Shown: positions 31,901 to 46,900 of the stretch, piece by piece
Layout of the letters: each line of letters starts with the position of its first letter
Position numbering within the stretch: position 1 is the first letter of the stretch
Source of the DNA: Skeletonema tropicum
Taxonomy: Eukaryota > Bacillariophyta > Thalassiosirophyceae > Thalassiosirales > Thalassiosiraceae
Length of the DNA stretch: 64,000 bases
Direction of reading: 5' to 3'
Assembly: GCA_037178625.1 (NCBI GenBank)
Contig: CM074135.1
Coordinates: 2,296,001 to 2,360,000, forward strand
The notes under the pieces: model-generated
Seen by the model: only the letters and a program-made list of their open reading frames with translations
Databases searched by the model: none
What the model was told of the DNA's origin: nothing
Program-made: the position numbers and the translations under genes

Positions 31901-34900
31901 AATGACTATGATTGATGAGGTTTCGATTGATTTCGATGGCGATGCAACGACGGCTTGTGCACCGTACAATGGTGCTTCTGCTGGAAGCTTCACAGTGACA
32001 TTTCAATCACTCTATGGGATGGCTGGTGACTTGCCTTTGATGAACGCTGAGATGAGTGGCCTTGAGGGTGCTAGACACGTAACAGTGAGCCCAGTCATCG
32101 ACGGAGATGCCCCTTTGGGTGGTTCACTCAAATTGTCATTCAATGGTGCTATGAGCGAGGCAATTGACGTGTCGCTCGATAGCACTGAACTCGCTGTTGA
32201 GATTGAGGCGGCGTTGGAGGCGTTGGATACAATCCAGCAAGATGGGGTCTCAGTGTCTGCCGTGGATCTTGTCAATGGAGGCTATGAAAAGATCTTTCGC
32301 GTCGAATTTAAAGGCCATGGAGTTGGTGGCAACATCGATTCCCTTATAGTTGAGCCTGAATATCATTTGGTGACAGGCTCCTCTGCAGCTGCCTTCATTT
32401 TGACGGATGGTGAGTCCTACACCGCACGGAATGGCGTCGATGCTGTTACATCTCAGGTAGGTAACGAGCTGTCTGGACAATTCCGCCTTCGTCTGCGTGG
32501 GCATACAACCGGCCGCATCCCCTTCAACTCTTCGGTGGATGAAATGAAAGTGCGACTGGAGGAATTGCCAAATATCGGTACCGTCATCGTTGAAAAGAGT
32601 GGACCTTCAAAGGAGTTGGCGTATACTTGGACTATTACCTATGCATCAAATCCAGGTTATTTTCCTCCATCTTCTCGTGATGTTGACCTGTTGGAGGTCG
32701 TTAACGAATTGGAAACATCCGTGGAGTCAGATAATTCGGCGTCCGTAGTAGTTGATACGATAAGGGAGGGTGATGGAATGCTCGAGGGCAAGTTTGAGTT
32801 GAGCTTCAATGATGGGTCGTCTGTGGAAACCACTAGACCACTTCAGAGCTTCATCTCAGCAGAGGAGCTGAAACAAGAGCTAGAATTATTGAACAATGTC
32901 GGTGTTGTCAACGTGGTGCGCTCCGAGTCGCTAGTTGGTTACGAGTGGGATATTGAGTTTGCTTCATGCGCACTGAAAAATGGCGTGGAGGTTTGCAGCG
33001 ATGGTAATTTGCATTCGCTGACCGTAAACAATGTCAACCTTCAAGGCTGTGGTGGGGCGATTTTGGACGTAGCCGAGTTGGTAGCTGGCAGCGGGCCTGG
33101 TATTTGTCCCCATCTAAACAATGGCATGTGCTCTGAAGAACAGCCATTCAATGGTGAATATCCTATCGAACATAATATTGGGGGGCTCACTCTCGGGACA
33201 CGTTACTATGTACAAGTGCGTCTCCACAACTCTCAGAGCTTTGGATATAGGACACTTTCGAGCCCCTTACATGCCACTCCCCTTCACAACCCCCCTGGAC
33301 GTCCCCCACCGGTAATGCTAATTGAATCATCTAGTGACAGTATCACTGTTGGTTGGGAGAAACCGAAAGATAATGGAGGCAAGGCTGTCTCCGGATATGA
33401 GCTATGGATGGATGCATGGAGCGGAGGGGAAACTGTCATGGTTTATGATGGTACTGGGAATCCTGACGTAATGACTTATCGCCTAACCACCCATGATTCA
33501 GGAGCACATAGCCAGATTGTTGAGACAGGAAGACAATATAGATTTCAAGTGCGAGCAATCAACAATTGTGACAACGAGGACCCTTTCCGTTCATGCTTTG
33601 GAGAATTGAGCGAAGTCCAGCTCTTTACAGTCCGAGATCCACGTGCTCCTCTCCCTCCTTCAATGCCTCGACGAGATTCACAAACACGCGTTACTTCATC
33701 GAGTGAAGCGACAATTTCACTATCATGGTCTCCCCCAATCGATAACGGTGGATCTCCAATCACTGGTTACATCTTGTACATGAGAGATCCCTACGGTATA
33801 ACATCAAACTATGCCTTGGATAAGGATGTGACAAGCTGGCAAGCAAATGCAATGCATCCAGGGGAGATGTATCGATTTCATTTGATTGCTATGAATGCCA
33901 AAGGGAAAAGTGGTAATAGTCCCACCCTGTCAACTCTAGCGGCAATGCCTCCCGGACTCAATTACGATAACGAACCTGAATATTCAAGCTTTGACTATCG
34001 CCCAACAATCATAGACGTTCAGGAGACTTCCTTGACTACCAAGTGGTCACATTTACCGTTAGACATCACTGGAGGCTCTCCCATTACAGGGTACAAGGTA
34101 TACTTGTATCAAGTGAATTCCATGATCCGGTCCGATGACTCTGTTAGACAGGAAATACAACACATTAAAATATCGTCTCAGCACCAGGTGAGTGGGACCT
34201 TTACTCTTTCATTTCGTGGGCACGAGACAAGCGATATAAAAGTGGATGCAACGCCGGATACAGTCAAATCAATGTTGGAGAACCTACCTAGTATCAACGT
34301 GGTTCATGTTGACGCTATTATTGACGGATGGAGTGTAACTTTTCTTTCGGAGGCAGGTGACCTTCCTTTGATGAGTGCTACGTCTGGTAGATTACTAGGC
34401 GACTCCGCCGCAAGAGTTATTGTCACAGAAGCAGTAAAGGGTGATCTTGCAACGATGATCTACGATGGATCTGATAATCCTGGCAGTCGTAAGTTCGAGG
34501 CATTGAATTTGGTATCTGATTTAGGCTATGCCTTCAAAGTTGCACCGGTGAACGCAATCGGTGACGGAATCTTGAGCTCTGCATCAATTGTGACGATCGC
34601 TCGTGCTGGTGCAAGCTCATCTAAAACAACCGCGTCGGGGAGTGCCCTCTCAAAAGGTATTGCTGGGGTGATTCGGGAGGAACAAGTAATCACATTCTTA
34701 TCTGACAATTGTGTCACCGACAAGCTGATCCTATCATTTGAATTTTCTGAGCAAGAGACGAGCAATCTCTGTGGCTCGACAGAAGACGAGTTTGAATCTG
34801 CGTTGGAAGAGCTGGATGGAGTTGGTGTTGTACACGTATTGAGGAATGAAGTATCTTTAACATCTGGCCATCACGGCTACGCTTGGACAATTGTGTTCAT

Positions 34901-37900
34901 CTCTCGTATGGGTGATGTGCCACTGCTATTAGTTGACAAGTCGCAAGTAGGTAATGGTAAAGATGCATCTGGCAAGGTTGGCCTCGAAGCAAACTATTGT
35001 GTTGAATTTTTGAAAGGTCAAGCGAATGAGTTTATAATTGAGCCAAAGAAGGCATCAGGGGCTGTTGTTCGAGATATTACAACCTATCCCGGGATGGAGG
35101 GGAGTGACATCTTCTTTACGGAATTATGGTCATCGGATAAATCAATTATTGATGGGTCGCACACATGGTACGCCGATGGAGGAGTAGGCTCGTACAATCC
35201 TCTTGTGTATGAGGAACAGGTTCTAGTAGTTCCAAGCAATGTTGGCTCATTCTTTTTATCCATGGATACATCTGAGGAGTTGCCTTTTGGTCGTATTGAT
35301 GGCTTTTACTCAAAGACACGGAATTTCGATGGTATTCACGATGTTACTGAACTGTCACTACAAGAGGCCCTGTCAGATTTATCAAACGTTGGACAAGTCG
35401 ACGTCGCACAAACATCAAGTCCTGAAAATGATGAATTTCATTTCGCAGTCACATTCAAAGAGGTGCTGGGTGAGTATCCATTGCTCACTGCATCAGATCC
35501 TTCCGTATCAATTTCTCGTGGAGGAGTTGGTCGTGCTTCTACCACTGAAATTCAATCTATCACCATATCTGCGGATAAGCCATTTACTTATGAAGTTCAG
35601 AGTATCTCAGTAACAACTGTAGATGCATCTTTTGATCTATCCTTCAAGGCTAGCTCAAAAACAAGCGCAATCTCGTGCAATTTTGCAGATATGAGCGAAG
35701 CTGAAGCTGCAACATCAATCGTTGAGGCAGAATTGAATGCGTTGTCAAGCGTCAAAGTGCGCGTAGATCCGACTGTGACTGGTAATGGAGATGAAATTGA
35801 TCCGTGGAAGTTTATGGTCACTTTCCTGGAGCCTATCGGGCCATTGCCTTTGCTGCAGTCCAACAATGCAGATATTTCACAAGTGATACAAGGGGAATCA
35901 GCGCTCTCTGGGTCAATTGTTCTATCCTACGAGGGTGAATACACGGACGACATTATGTTTGATTCATCCGCTAGAGATGTCAAGGCCAAATTGGAAGCAC
36001 TTGATACGATTAACAAGGTCGATGTAAAACGTGCGGACAAATTCACAGGCTATCAGTGGATGATATCTTTCACGGGAGATGCTGGTAATCTCCCACTCAT
36101 TGTGGCACACAACAATGTGTTTGAAGTACAATCTATCAAGACCGTTGGTGGTCAGCCCACCCCACTGGGGGGAACGTTTTCTTTATCATATCTTGACGAA
36201 ACGACGGCACCTATGCCCTTTGACAGCTCAGCCGAGATGATCAAGTCATCTTTAGAGTCACTCTCAGGTATCGACCGTGTGGATGTCAACATGGAGGTCT
36301 CTGATTACGGACAGTGCCACTGGATGGTAACATTTCGAACCCCAAAGAAGCCAGCTCTTCTCAAAATTGATACTACTTCGCTCTCGGGCACTTTGGATGA
36401 GGCGCCAGTGTCGATAGTTGTTGATTCAAAGTCTCCGTCGCTGTTGGTAAATTCGGGATCACCTCCTATGGTGATTGTAGAGGAAAGTGTTCCTGGTCTC
36501 CCTAGTTACACGGGTCAGTACATGGCGCAATCTGCTGGTGATTACACTCTCGCAGTAATGCAGCTAGAAAGTGGTGGATTGAATGCAAGATACTACGATA
36601 ACCAGTGGCTCCTTGACGAGCCATCTATCGACCGCGTCGATCCAACAATTAATTTCAACTGGGGCTCCGGAATTATAACGCAATATGGTCGAGACTACAT
36701 TAGTATTCGATGGTGGGGAAAAGTCCGACCATTGACAACTGAGCCGTACACATTCTACCTTAATGCCGATGATGGTGTTCGGCTATATGTCGATCACAAG
36801 ATATTACTGGATATGTGGGAGGAACAATCGGTCGAGAAGAAAGCAACAGCCCAACTTGTAGCGGGTACATACCACGATCTAAAAGTCGAATACAAAGAGC
36901 TAACGGGTGATGCTCAAGTGCTGCTACAATGGAGTTCTCCATCCATCAGGAAGCAAATCATTCCACCGTCCCAACTTTTCTACACATCTCACATAGTCGG
37001 AAGTCCGTTCCTAACAACAATCTCTCCTGGAGCTGCAGATTATCCACACAGTGATTTCATTGATATTCCCGGTGAAAAGAGATCGCAGGCAACCGCAGGA
37101 GAGGAGGCATCCTTTTATCTGCAAGCTAAGGATTCCACGGGAAACAATAAATTGACGAACGGAGATGCACAAGGCGACTTGCAGTCCCCCCAGGAACAGT
37201 TCACTGTTGATATTATTGGAGAACATGCTTCTACATCCGGCGTGGTAACGTACTTGGAATCAGGACGATATCGAGTAGATTACACTGTTATCAAGGCTGG
37301 CAATTACCAAGTGCATGTTAAAACAGGGGGAACTGATATTTACTGTGGGCGAGGAGAAGAAAACAAATGCTCTCCGTTCGCGTTAGAAGTGCTGCCAGGT
37401 GAGACTTTGTCATCTAATTGTGAGGCAGAAAGTCCCTTTGATCCCATTGATCATCTCGTGGAGGCGAGGGCAGGTGACGTTGGAAAAATATACCTTCAGG
37501 CAAAGGATGCCTTTGGAAACAATCGCCAATCTGGTGGAGACGATGTTCTGGTGGTTTTCAAAAGTGAGGTCGATCCTGCCATACGATACCGTGGAAATGT
37601 CGTCGACAGAGATGACGGCACTTACTACATTTCATATTCAATACCCCTTGCTGGTAAATACCTTGTTTCTATTACTTTGGATGGAGATCCTGTCAAGTAT
37701 TGCGTTGGTCCTACCGGGGAACGTTGGAATGAGCGAGAATACGATGGAGTTGCTGTTTATTCAGCACCCTCCTTCTGCTCAGTTGACAATGGAATAACTC
37801 TCAATGTGATCCACCATGAAATGCACGCTGCAAGCTCAACAATAGTCGAAGAGGAGGGAACATATCTAAACACGGCCGTTGTCGGTATTGAAACAGGATT

Positions 37901-40900
37901 TGTTATTCAGTCTCGTGATAAATTTGGGAATCTTCGTTCGGGCTCCAGTACGTCGAATATTGAGGAGAGCGGGGACGGAATGTCTGATGCTTTTCTAGTC
38001 TCCATTACTGGGCCCAGTGGCCACGAAACAGTTACATCCTCAGCGATGCAAACGCTATCTTCCCTCGACAGCAGCATTCCAGGCTACTTTCGGCTCTCCT
38101 ACGGTGGCAAAGTTAGTGATGACATGCCGCATGATGTGTCGGATTCAGCCATGCAGGTGGTATTGATGTCCATGCATGGACACAGCTCAAATCCTTCTGT
38201 AGAAGTGAGGAAAATGAGTATTGGGGGAACTCATCAATGGCACATCACCTTCACAGATCATTTGGACCTTTGGTCCCAAGATCCATTGAAAGTGTTGCCT
38301 GGATCCGATGGTTTTGATACAGTATCAAATGTCATGTCAGTATCAATGGAGGCATCTGGTGGTATTTATCCGGTGCGCTATACACTTTGGGAGAAGGGGG
38401 TCTACGAACTTAGTGTGTTTTCAGGGTCAACCCTCGTTTCTGGTAGCTCCTACACAATAGAAGTTGACAATGGTACTCCACAAGCTTCATCCTCCACTGC
38501 ATTCGGAGAGGGGCTGAAGTCGGGTGTCGCGGGTAATGAGATGTCATTCGAAGTTCTCGTTAGGGATCAGCGCCAATCGGAAGTCCAATCAATAAAAGCG
38601 TCTGGCAAGGTTATTGAGTTTGTCAATGAGGTTCAGCGCTTGATTATCGTTGCAAATAGCGGTGAATCTTTTCAGATTGACTTTCGTGGCCAAACATCGG
38701 AGGATATCACTGTTGGATCATCCACAACAGAAGAGCTTGAGACGGCTCTAGAGAAACTTGCCAGTGTGGGTCAAATCAGTTTGACTTCAGATGGAATATC
38801 GTCTATCATCCAAAAGGGAGATGTCCTTGATATAGAATTTTTGACTGAGCACGGTAGCCTGACTTTAATGTCAAGCAGTGGACAAAACGTTGTGTCGAAG
38901 CTCGTAGAAGGAGAAGCTCCATTTCGTGCAGAGCGACAATCGTTCGCCTGTAATGCCGATGGGGGCTACGTCATTCTATCGTTCAATGATATGACTGCAA
39001 CAATCGAATCTAGCGATGATATTTCAACTTTTGAGTCCAAGCTTTCTGGCTTGGTCGGGAGCATGTTATCTGTTGTCGTGCCAGATGGTACAATCGACAC
39101 GGTATGCAGCAGTTCTGGCCAACAAATCCTTGTTGACTTTCCTGTCGAGCTCGGCAATGTCGAGCCGATTGGTATGAACTTTGATGGCCTGGAGAATGGT
39201 TCGATGGTGATTCATGGCAACGATGAGGAAGTCCATGGCGCAATTAATGGAATAAGCCCAATCATGGGACATTTCACCATTTCTCACGATGGTGCGACAA
39301 CTGGTCCTATTGCTGTGGAGGCAACTGCTGATGATGTCAAAACGGCGCTTGAAGGCCTACCCACGATCGGGAGTGTCTACGTGACAAAAGATGTAGTTGG
39401 ACTCCGTCTCGACAATGATGGACAGAACTTGGTCCCTGGAACAACATCAGTTTTCGGTATTTGGTCCATCACATTTGCAGACGAGAGAATTCCAGGATGT
39501 CAACCTGGATTATGGGATAATTGTCCATCAAACATTGGTGACGTGTTGCCGCTTACTATTGCCGCATCACTGCATGATACTCAGGGACAGCCCGCTCCCA
39601 CAGTTGAAGTTATTGAAGTGAGAAGGGGGAGCAGTGGCAACTCTTATAACTTGATTGCCGAACACCCAAACATTGCATTTTCCTTGACGCATGATTTGAA
39701 TCCACACGTAGGCATTGGGATGGCTGAAGTTCACTCCATCTCGTGTTCCTATACAACAGCGGCACTCGACGCTAATGATACGAGTGGCTCCTTCGAATTG
39801 AGCATATTGGACAAACGCATCCAAATCGATGCAGACACTTCCTTGCCCGATCTTGGGCACATGGTCAGCGAAGCACTTGGATTGGATTACATCGTCGCCA
39901 CAGATGGAAGCTCCCACAGTACTGTTTGTCATTTCGATCCAAATTCTCCTGTGACAGCAGTAACCCGAATCTCGTTTGCAGAAGAATCTGGTCCTCTCCC
40001 CGTCTTCTACGTTCACTCTGAGCAGAATGTTGTCATTTCAGTCGATAATTTGGTGAATGCAGTTGATAAGGTTGAATATTTGGGTGGGGGGCGGTATAAT
40101 TTGTCTTATACACCAACCCTTAGCGGCACTTATTCCACTTCCATCAAAATCAATGACGAATATCTTTGGGCTGACCTGTCCTCTGGAGTCATTATTCATC
40201 CCTCGGTTGCGAGCGCTCGGTACAGCACACATGACTCAAGCCTCGTTACTATTGCTGGAAAGCAAGCTTCCTTTCATGTCATCAGCCGAGATCGCTTCGG
40301 AAATCGACTTCTTTCGAGTGGATCATACGAAAGTTTTCTTGTCGTCGAACTCGTTGGACGACCTGACATTTGCAGTGGTCAACATTACAATGATCACATT
40401 ATTCGTAATATCATGATCGACGAACTTGAAGTTGGCAGTCCTGATGGTCATTATAAAGTGGCGTATACCCCGTCGGTGGCTGGGAAGTATCAAGCCTCAA
40501 TTTTGCTCCGTTCTCAAGGAGGTCTTTTGGCCACTTACTTTCGAAATCAAGACTTTTCCAATCCATTGTATGGGAATGACAATCATAATTTACCCCCCTA
40601 TCACGAAACACCATGGTGTGATATGAATGACAACGGCTGCGACTCGACACAAGTGGATAAGGAAATCTCTTTTGACTGGGGCTTTGGGTCTCCCTTCCCT
40701 GCAGACCCTTTATTTCCGATGGATTCTTTTTCGGTTGTATGGAGTGGTGAATTGAATGTCAATGAATCTGATGAGTATTCTTTTATTGTGAGACTGAATG
40801 GAGGCGTTAGACTCACAGTTGGTGAACATGTCTTGATAGACCATCTCCCAGAAGCGAATTCAAATTACCTTTCATCGGAACGCATCTTCCTGAGCAAAGA

Positions 40901-43900
40901 TGAATTCTACCTCCTGAGAATTGAGTATTCTCATTCTACAGACGAGGCAGAAATACACCTACTTTGGGAATCTTCCAGTTCAGGCGAGCAGACTGTGCCA
41001 TCTTCTGCCCTATACTTTTCTCAACACATTAGTGGGTTGTCGCCAAGCCCGTTTGCGGTGGAAGTCATACCAGGAGATGTTGATCTATCGAGTACCGCTG
41101 ATGGAGATGGTCTGATGCATTGTATTGCGTTGGAAGAATGTGAATTCACTATTCAAGCAAAAGACCTTGACCTAAATCACAAGTACAATGATGGATCAAA
41201 TCCCGGATTCCAAGTTAGCATCGCTGGGAATGAAGGTTGGGCGGGGGAAGGCAGAATCAATAGTATTGTCTCGTCCATCTCCCCAGTATCCATTTCTAGC
41301 ATCTCTGTGGAGAGTAATGACTGGGAGCTGATTGGCAATGTTGACGTTGTGCATCGTGCAACAAGCTTGATTGCATCGGAGGGTAGTCTCTCTGACAAAC
41401 TGTCAAGAGCAGACAAAATTGTCATCGATGGAATGATTTACACAATTTCATCAACTGGTACATTCGACGGCACCATCATTCCCCTCTCTTCACCTTATTT
41501 GGGTCCAACAATGTCGGGACTTCCGTTATATAAAGCAAGCAAGTCCTGTACAACTGGCACATATACAGTCAAATACACACCGTTAGTGCGTGGTTCGTAT
41601 TTGATTGATGTTACATTGCCATCTGTGCCAGAAGTACAACGTGTGTCAACCTCGGTGTCTCCCAAGTCGTCTCTATCCGGTTTCTTTAGCATTGACTTCC
41701 GCCCTTACAAAACATATGCGAGTCGTTCGAAGAATATTGCCTTTGATGCTACAGCCGAAGAATTCAAAACTGCGTTGGAATTGATCGATAGTATTGGTAC
41801 GCTTGAGGTCTCTCGTCACGATTGTGAGGATCCTACGATTACTTGCACTTGGGATGTAACCTTTTTGGAGTTTGTCGGGGACGCAGAACCGCTTGTGCCC
41901 GACTATTCGCAACTCTTGGGAAACCATGCTTTGGTAGGCGTGGAGCAACTAGTGAAGGGTCGCCGACTACAATCGACAAATGGATTTCCTTCCATGCTTA
42001 CAGTTTCTCCCGGCCAAACTGATCCAACTCGGACACTGGCTCACGGAGAAGGGCTCGTAGCTTCAACGTCTGGTGAAAGGTCATCGTTTACGATCCAACC
42101 AAAAGACTCATTTGGAAATGATCGACTCCCAGAGCAAGATCCTGATTTGTTTGCAGTTTATATTTACCCTGAACAAAAATATCCCGATGATTCGTTCCAT
42201 GTGCATGTTGGTGCAGTCACTAGGCAAAGTGATGCTTCGCATACCGTGGACTACATCCCAGGAAAGAGTGGCTATCATACAATTGCCGTCATTCAAGCTG
42301 TCGCCACAGAGCAACAATTAGTCACTACTAGGTACAACACAAAGGCAAGAGGAGGAACGTTCAAGTTACAACTGGGAAGTTTATCAACTCATCCAATTCC
42401 ATGGGATGCCGACGAAGATACAGTTGCAGACTTTCTGAATTCTTCCATGGCCAGTGTCTCCAAGTTTAGAGTTGAGAAGCGAGCGCACGGCCTTTTGAAT
42501 TACCAATACGTGATTTATTTTGATACCGCGATTGGAGACGTTCCGGACATATTCGTTGATACAACAAATCTTCTTGGAAGCGATGCTGGTTGGGACGTGG
42601 CAGCCTTGGTGAATGGAAAGTTTTCTCACATTAACCTCGACACTCCTCAACTTGAGATACAACAGATCATTCTTCAATCCGATGAACCTCTTGCTGAGGG
42701 AGATGGATCCTTTTCCATAACCTTCAAGGGTCGGAGATCAAACATGATTTCGTGGGATGCAGATGCAGATCAGCTCCAGAGCGCATTGCAGCTTCTCAAT
42801 ACAGTTGGGGATATTCGAGTTTCTCTTGACATTGACGTCCCAAGCAGTAACTCTCGCTCTTGGACCGTCACTTTTGATCCGCATGTAGGAAACTCGCCAG
42901 ATAGTCTGATGAATTTTGGTAACCTTCCACCTTTCGAAATCTCTGTTGATGGAAGTATAACGGGACGTGTAGAGACGATTCAAGATGGCGAAAGTCCATA
43001 CCGAATGAACGTCTCTCCATCAACTGTTTTTGCAAAAAATGTGGTAGCATACGACAACCCTGGCGTGACAAACATGGAAGGGCTCAGTACAGGGGTCTAC
43101 AATTCTTTGACACACTTTTCCATACAAGCAAGGGATGCTTACTCAAATGATATTATTAATGAACCAGTAAGCGAGGTTCAAATAATCGAAACATCAGCTA
43201 CATCACAGATCAATGGATTCTTTGATGTAACATTATTTGGGACAACAGTGCGGTTTGAAGCGTCCTCCTTCACGACAGAAGTTGAGAAAGGGCTCCAATC
43301 CATTCCTCTTGTAGGAGCAGTCAAAGTTTCATCCAACTCAGCCAAAGAGTTGGTGATTGGAAAGGCAGTTGCTGTAACCAAGGGTCTCGACACGATGATC
43401 CCCAACGAAGAACTGACGGAGTTTGTCGTTGGTGATTGGATCCGCATCGGAGATCAAGATGATGGCCAATTATTTTCAATCATTGAAATGTCAGCTGTGC
43501 CCCCTTTTACTGTAACATTGTCTTCGTCATATTTGGGCGAATCCCAATCCTCAGCCAATATTTATCAACATGGGGCAAAGCTGAATCGAAAAGGCTATCA
43601 ATACATTGTGACGTTTGATCCAACACTTGGTGATGTACCAGAGTTTCATGTCGACGGAAGTTTGCTGGAGGGTAACAATGCCTCGGTGCAAGTCTTTTCA
43701 TGTGATAAAAATGTCCACCAAATGCTGAGTTTTTCTCCATCGCCTTCATCATCATCGGTAGAGGGTCATTTCTATCTTGCCTACAAGAAGGAGAGGACTC
43801 GATTCTTGAGTGTAGATGACTCAGTTGACGAATTACGCGAAGCCATTTTATCTGACATTTCTTCAATCCACTCGATTTCCATCATTGACGTCACCGATGT

Positions 43901-46900
43901 CTCGACCCCAGGAGCAAAATCTCTTCAACTCAAGCTAGATTCATTCGAAGGTCCGGCAGACCTGTTCTTTGCAGAAAACTACATGATGAGCAGTGGCACA
44001 GTCGATGTAACCGTAACATGTCCAATGGCATCGCCACAATCTCCTACACTTGGCACTCGCTCTATTGCTGGTCGCCGTGGCCCAGATTTGGTCGCATCCC
44101 TTTCAAATGATGAAACTTCCACAGTATATGGAGACATTGCTCATGTGTCCAACGGAGTCTACGTGGCATCATATACATCTCCTAGGGTTGGAAAATATTC
44201 TCTTGACGTTCGGGTGGCTGAATATGGTGGCCTGACTGGAGAGTATTTTGACAACAACGAGCTTGTAAACCCACCAAATTTTGTACAAACAGATGATGTG
44301 TTTGATTTCAATTGGTCGAATGATGGCAAAGAATCTGTTTCAAGTATTCGATGGACTGGATACATCAAGCCATCCTTTGACGAAATATATTCATTTTCAG
44401 CTTATGCAAATGGTGATTTGTGGCTTTGGGTTGGGGATGAACTGATTATTGATCATCATCACGAAGGGAGAGAGTACATGGAGGTCTCCGGTAGTACAAG
44501 CAATGCACTAAAGGCAAATCAATTGATCGATATCAAGATAGAACACAGAAAGAATACCGTGTCACAAACTCTTCTGTTACGTTGGCAGAGCACCTCTCAG
44601 CCGTTGTCAGTGATTGACCCGAACAGACTTTATTGGATTGCCTCTCAAATAGATGGGTCGCCATTTGAAATATCTCCAGAAGCAGTAGAACCATCAGAAC
44701 CCACTCAATGCAGGCTTGAAATCGCAGGCTGGGATTCTCTCGATGTCTATTGGTCTTATCCCAACGATGATGGAGGAAGCGATGTGACAAAGTATTTAGT
44801 TGAATACTGGGATGTCACAATGTATGGTGAAACTGAAAAGCAGCAGCTGCACATGCAGAGCAATGTTATGGGTGGCACCTTTACCATCAAAATGTCTTCG
44901 CAAAGCGTGGAAGTATCCATTGACGCCACCGCAAACGAGTTGGAGGAGCAATTGGAGAGTTTACAAAACATTGGCGATGTTGAAGTGTACAAAACAATAC
45001 AGGCTGATGTTGCCGTGTATGACATTGAATTCCTGACAAACATTTCACCAGTTCCAGTAATGAATGTTGACATTCCATTCGAAATGCAGGATAATGTGGA
45101 GTATTGTGTCTGTGCAAGAGGGAACACAGTTTGTGACTCAGGTACGCTTCTCATCGGTTGTGATGGCGGGGCAACAAGAGAAGGAACAATCAGTACACAA
45201 AGCGTGGAAGTGATGGTAGATAATTATGAGGCCAAAACAACAGGCTTCTCTCATACACTTGAAGGTTTGGACCAACCATCTAGCATTTTAGATGGGTTTG
45301 GAGTGCGAATTACTGCCGCGAACGTGAATGGATACGGTATACCATCACCTGTAGTTACTCTCAAGCCATACGGACCCCCGTTACCACCCAGAGTGGTGGA
45401 ACTTGAGAGAGTTCCACGCAGTCCATCTGAACTTGCGTTACATTTTACTGCCGTTTCAAGTCCCGATGATCGATCCTCCACTATTACGAATTACTTTGTC
45501 GAATGGTCGACAGCGGAAGATTTTGCCAGTAGCACTGTGTTCAATGCGAATCTGAATTTGGACTCGATACACAGTGAGAGGTTACCATCATACCGGAATG
45601 TAGACAGAGTTTTCCACAAATTTCTGATTCAAGGGCTGACCCCGGGTCTAGAATACTACGTTCGAATATCTGCTGTAAACGAGGCTGGCATCGGTTCTAG
45701 TTCCAGATCATTCCCAACTTCATTGGCCCCAGGATGTAAGCCAAGTGATTTGGAAGATCAGTACGGCGTTTCTCTCTCCACAATAATAGCAGGTGATGCG
45801 GTGACTGTATTAGAATCATCGTCTAGCCTGCAATTATCCTGGCGTGCTCCTGTCGTTCACAATGGATTTGCTATTTCATCGTATCTGATTGAGTACTGGG
45901 TGGAAAGTGGCACATCAGAAATCCAAGAAATCGTTCTTCAACCATCAAATGGAAGCGAAGTTCGAGGCACATTCGCACTAACATACGGAAGTGACACCAC
46001 TGACACAATGAGTATCAATTCTTCTTCAGAAGAAGTCCAGTATGCTTTGGAAAGTTTGAAAACAATACGATCAGTAAGAGTATGGCGGTCAGGCGAGAAT
46101 CCAAATTACAAATGGACTGTGACATTTTTATCCGAGTACCCATCAGTGTCTGGTCTGATGCTCATTGTCGAAGATACGACTGAGCTTGAGGATGCCTTGG
46201 GTGGTTCGCCGACTCTTCAAGCAAATTTGTTGACGATAGGTGAATACCCTCTTGGTTACAATTCTGAAGTGGTGATTGTAGATGATGCACTAGAAACACA
46301 TTACCACCACGTTTTGACAGATCTTACAGCAGGTCAGTCATACCATGTTCAAGTCTCCGCAGCTAATGATCTTGGCTTTGGTCGCCCCCAGGCATCAACT
46401 CCTAGGGCGTTGGCTCCACCAATACAGAAGCCCTCAAAGCCTAAGAATGTAATTCTCAGAGTTGCCTCGAGCAGCTCATTGGAAGTTATATTTTCCAAGC
46501 CTGAAAGCAATGGAGGAGACGATGTCACGCTTTATAGAATCGAATGGGATACAAACTCGAAGTTTGAGAGTAACAACAACTCACCCATCGGCTCGTATTC
46601 ATTCCTTTCGCCAAAGAATGCAATTGGCTGCGATCCATGTATGTACCAGGTAGCTGGGCTAACAAAGGGTCAAGAATATTTTGTTAGAGTGTACGCATAC
46701 AATTCGCTTGGGTATTCAATAGATCCTGGCTTGCCAACACCGCGCTCCCTGGCACCCAAAACCGCACCAAACCCTCCAAACTTTGTCAGCGTATCTCCAA
46801 AATCCGACACAGCAATCCAAGTCATATTCCCACCCGTGACCGATGATGGAGGAGCGAAGGTGACAAAGTACAAGATTGAGTGGAATGCGATGGGTTATTC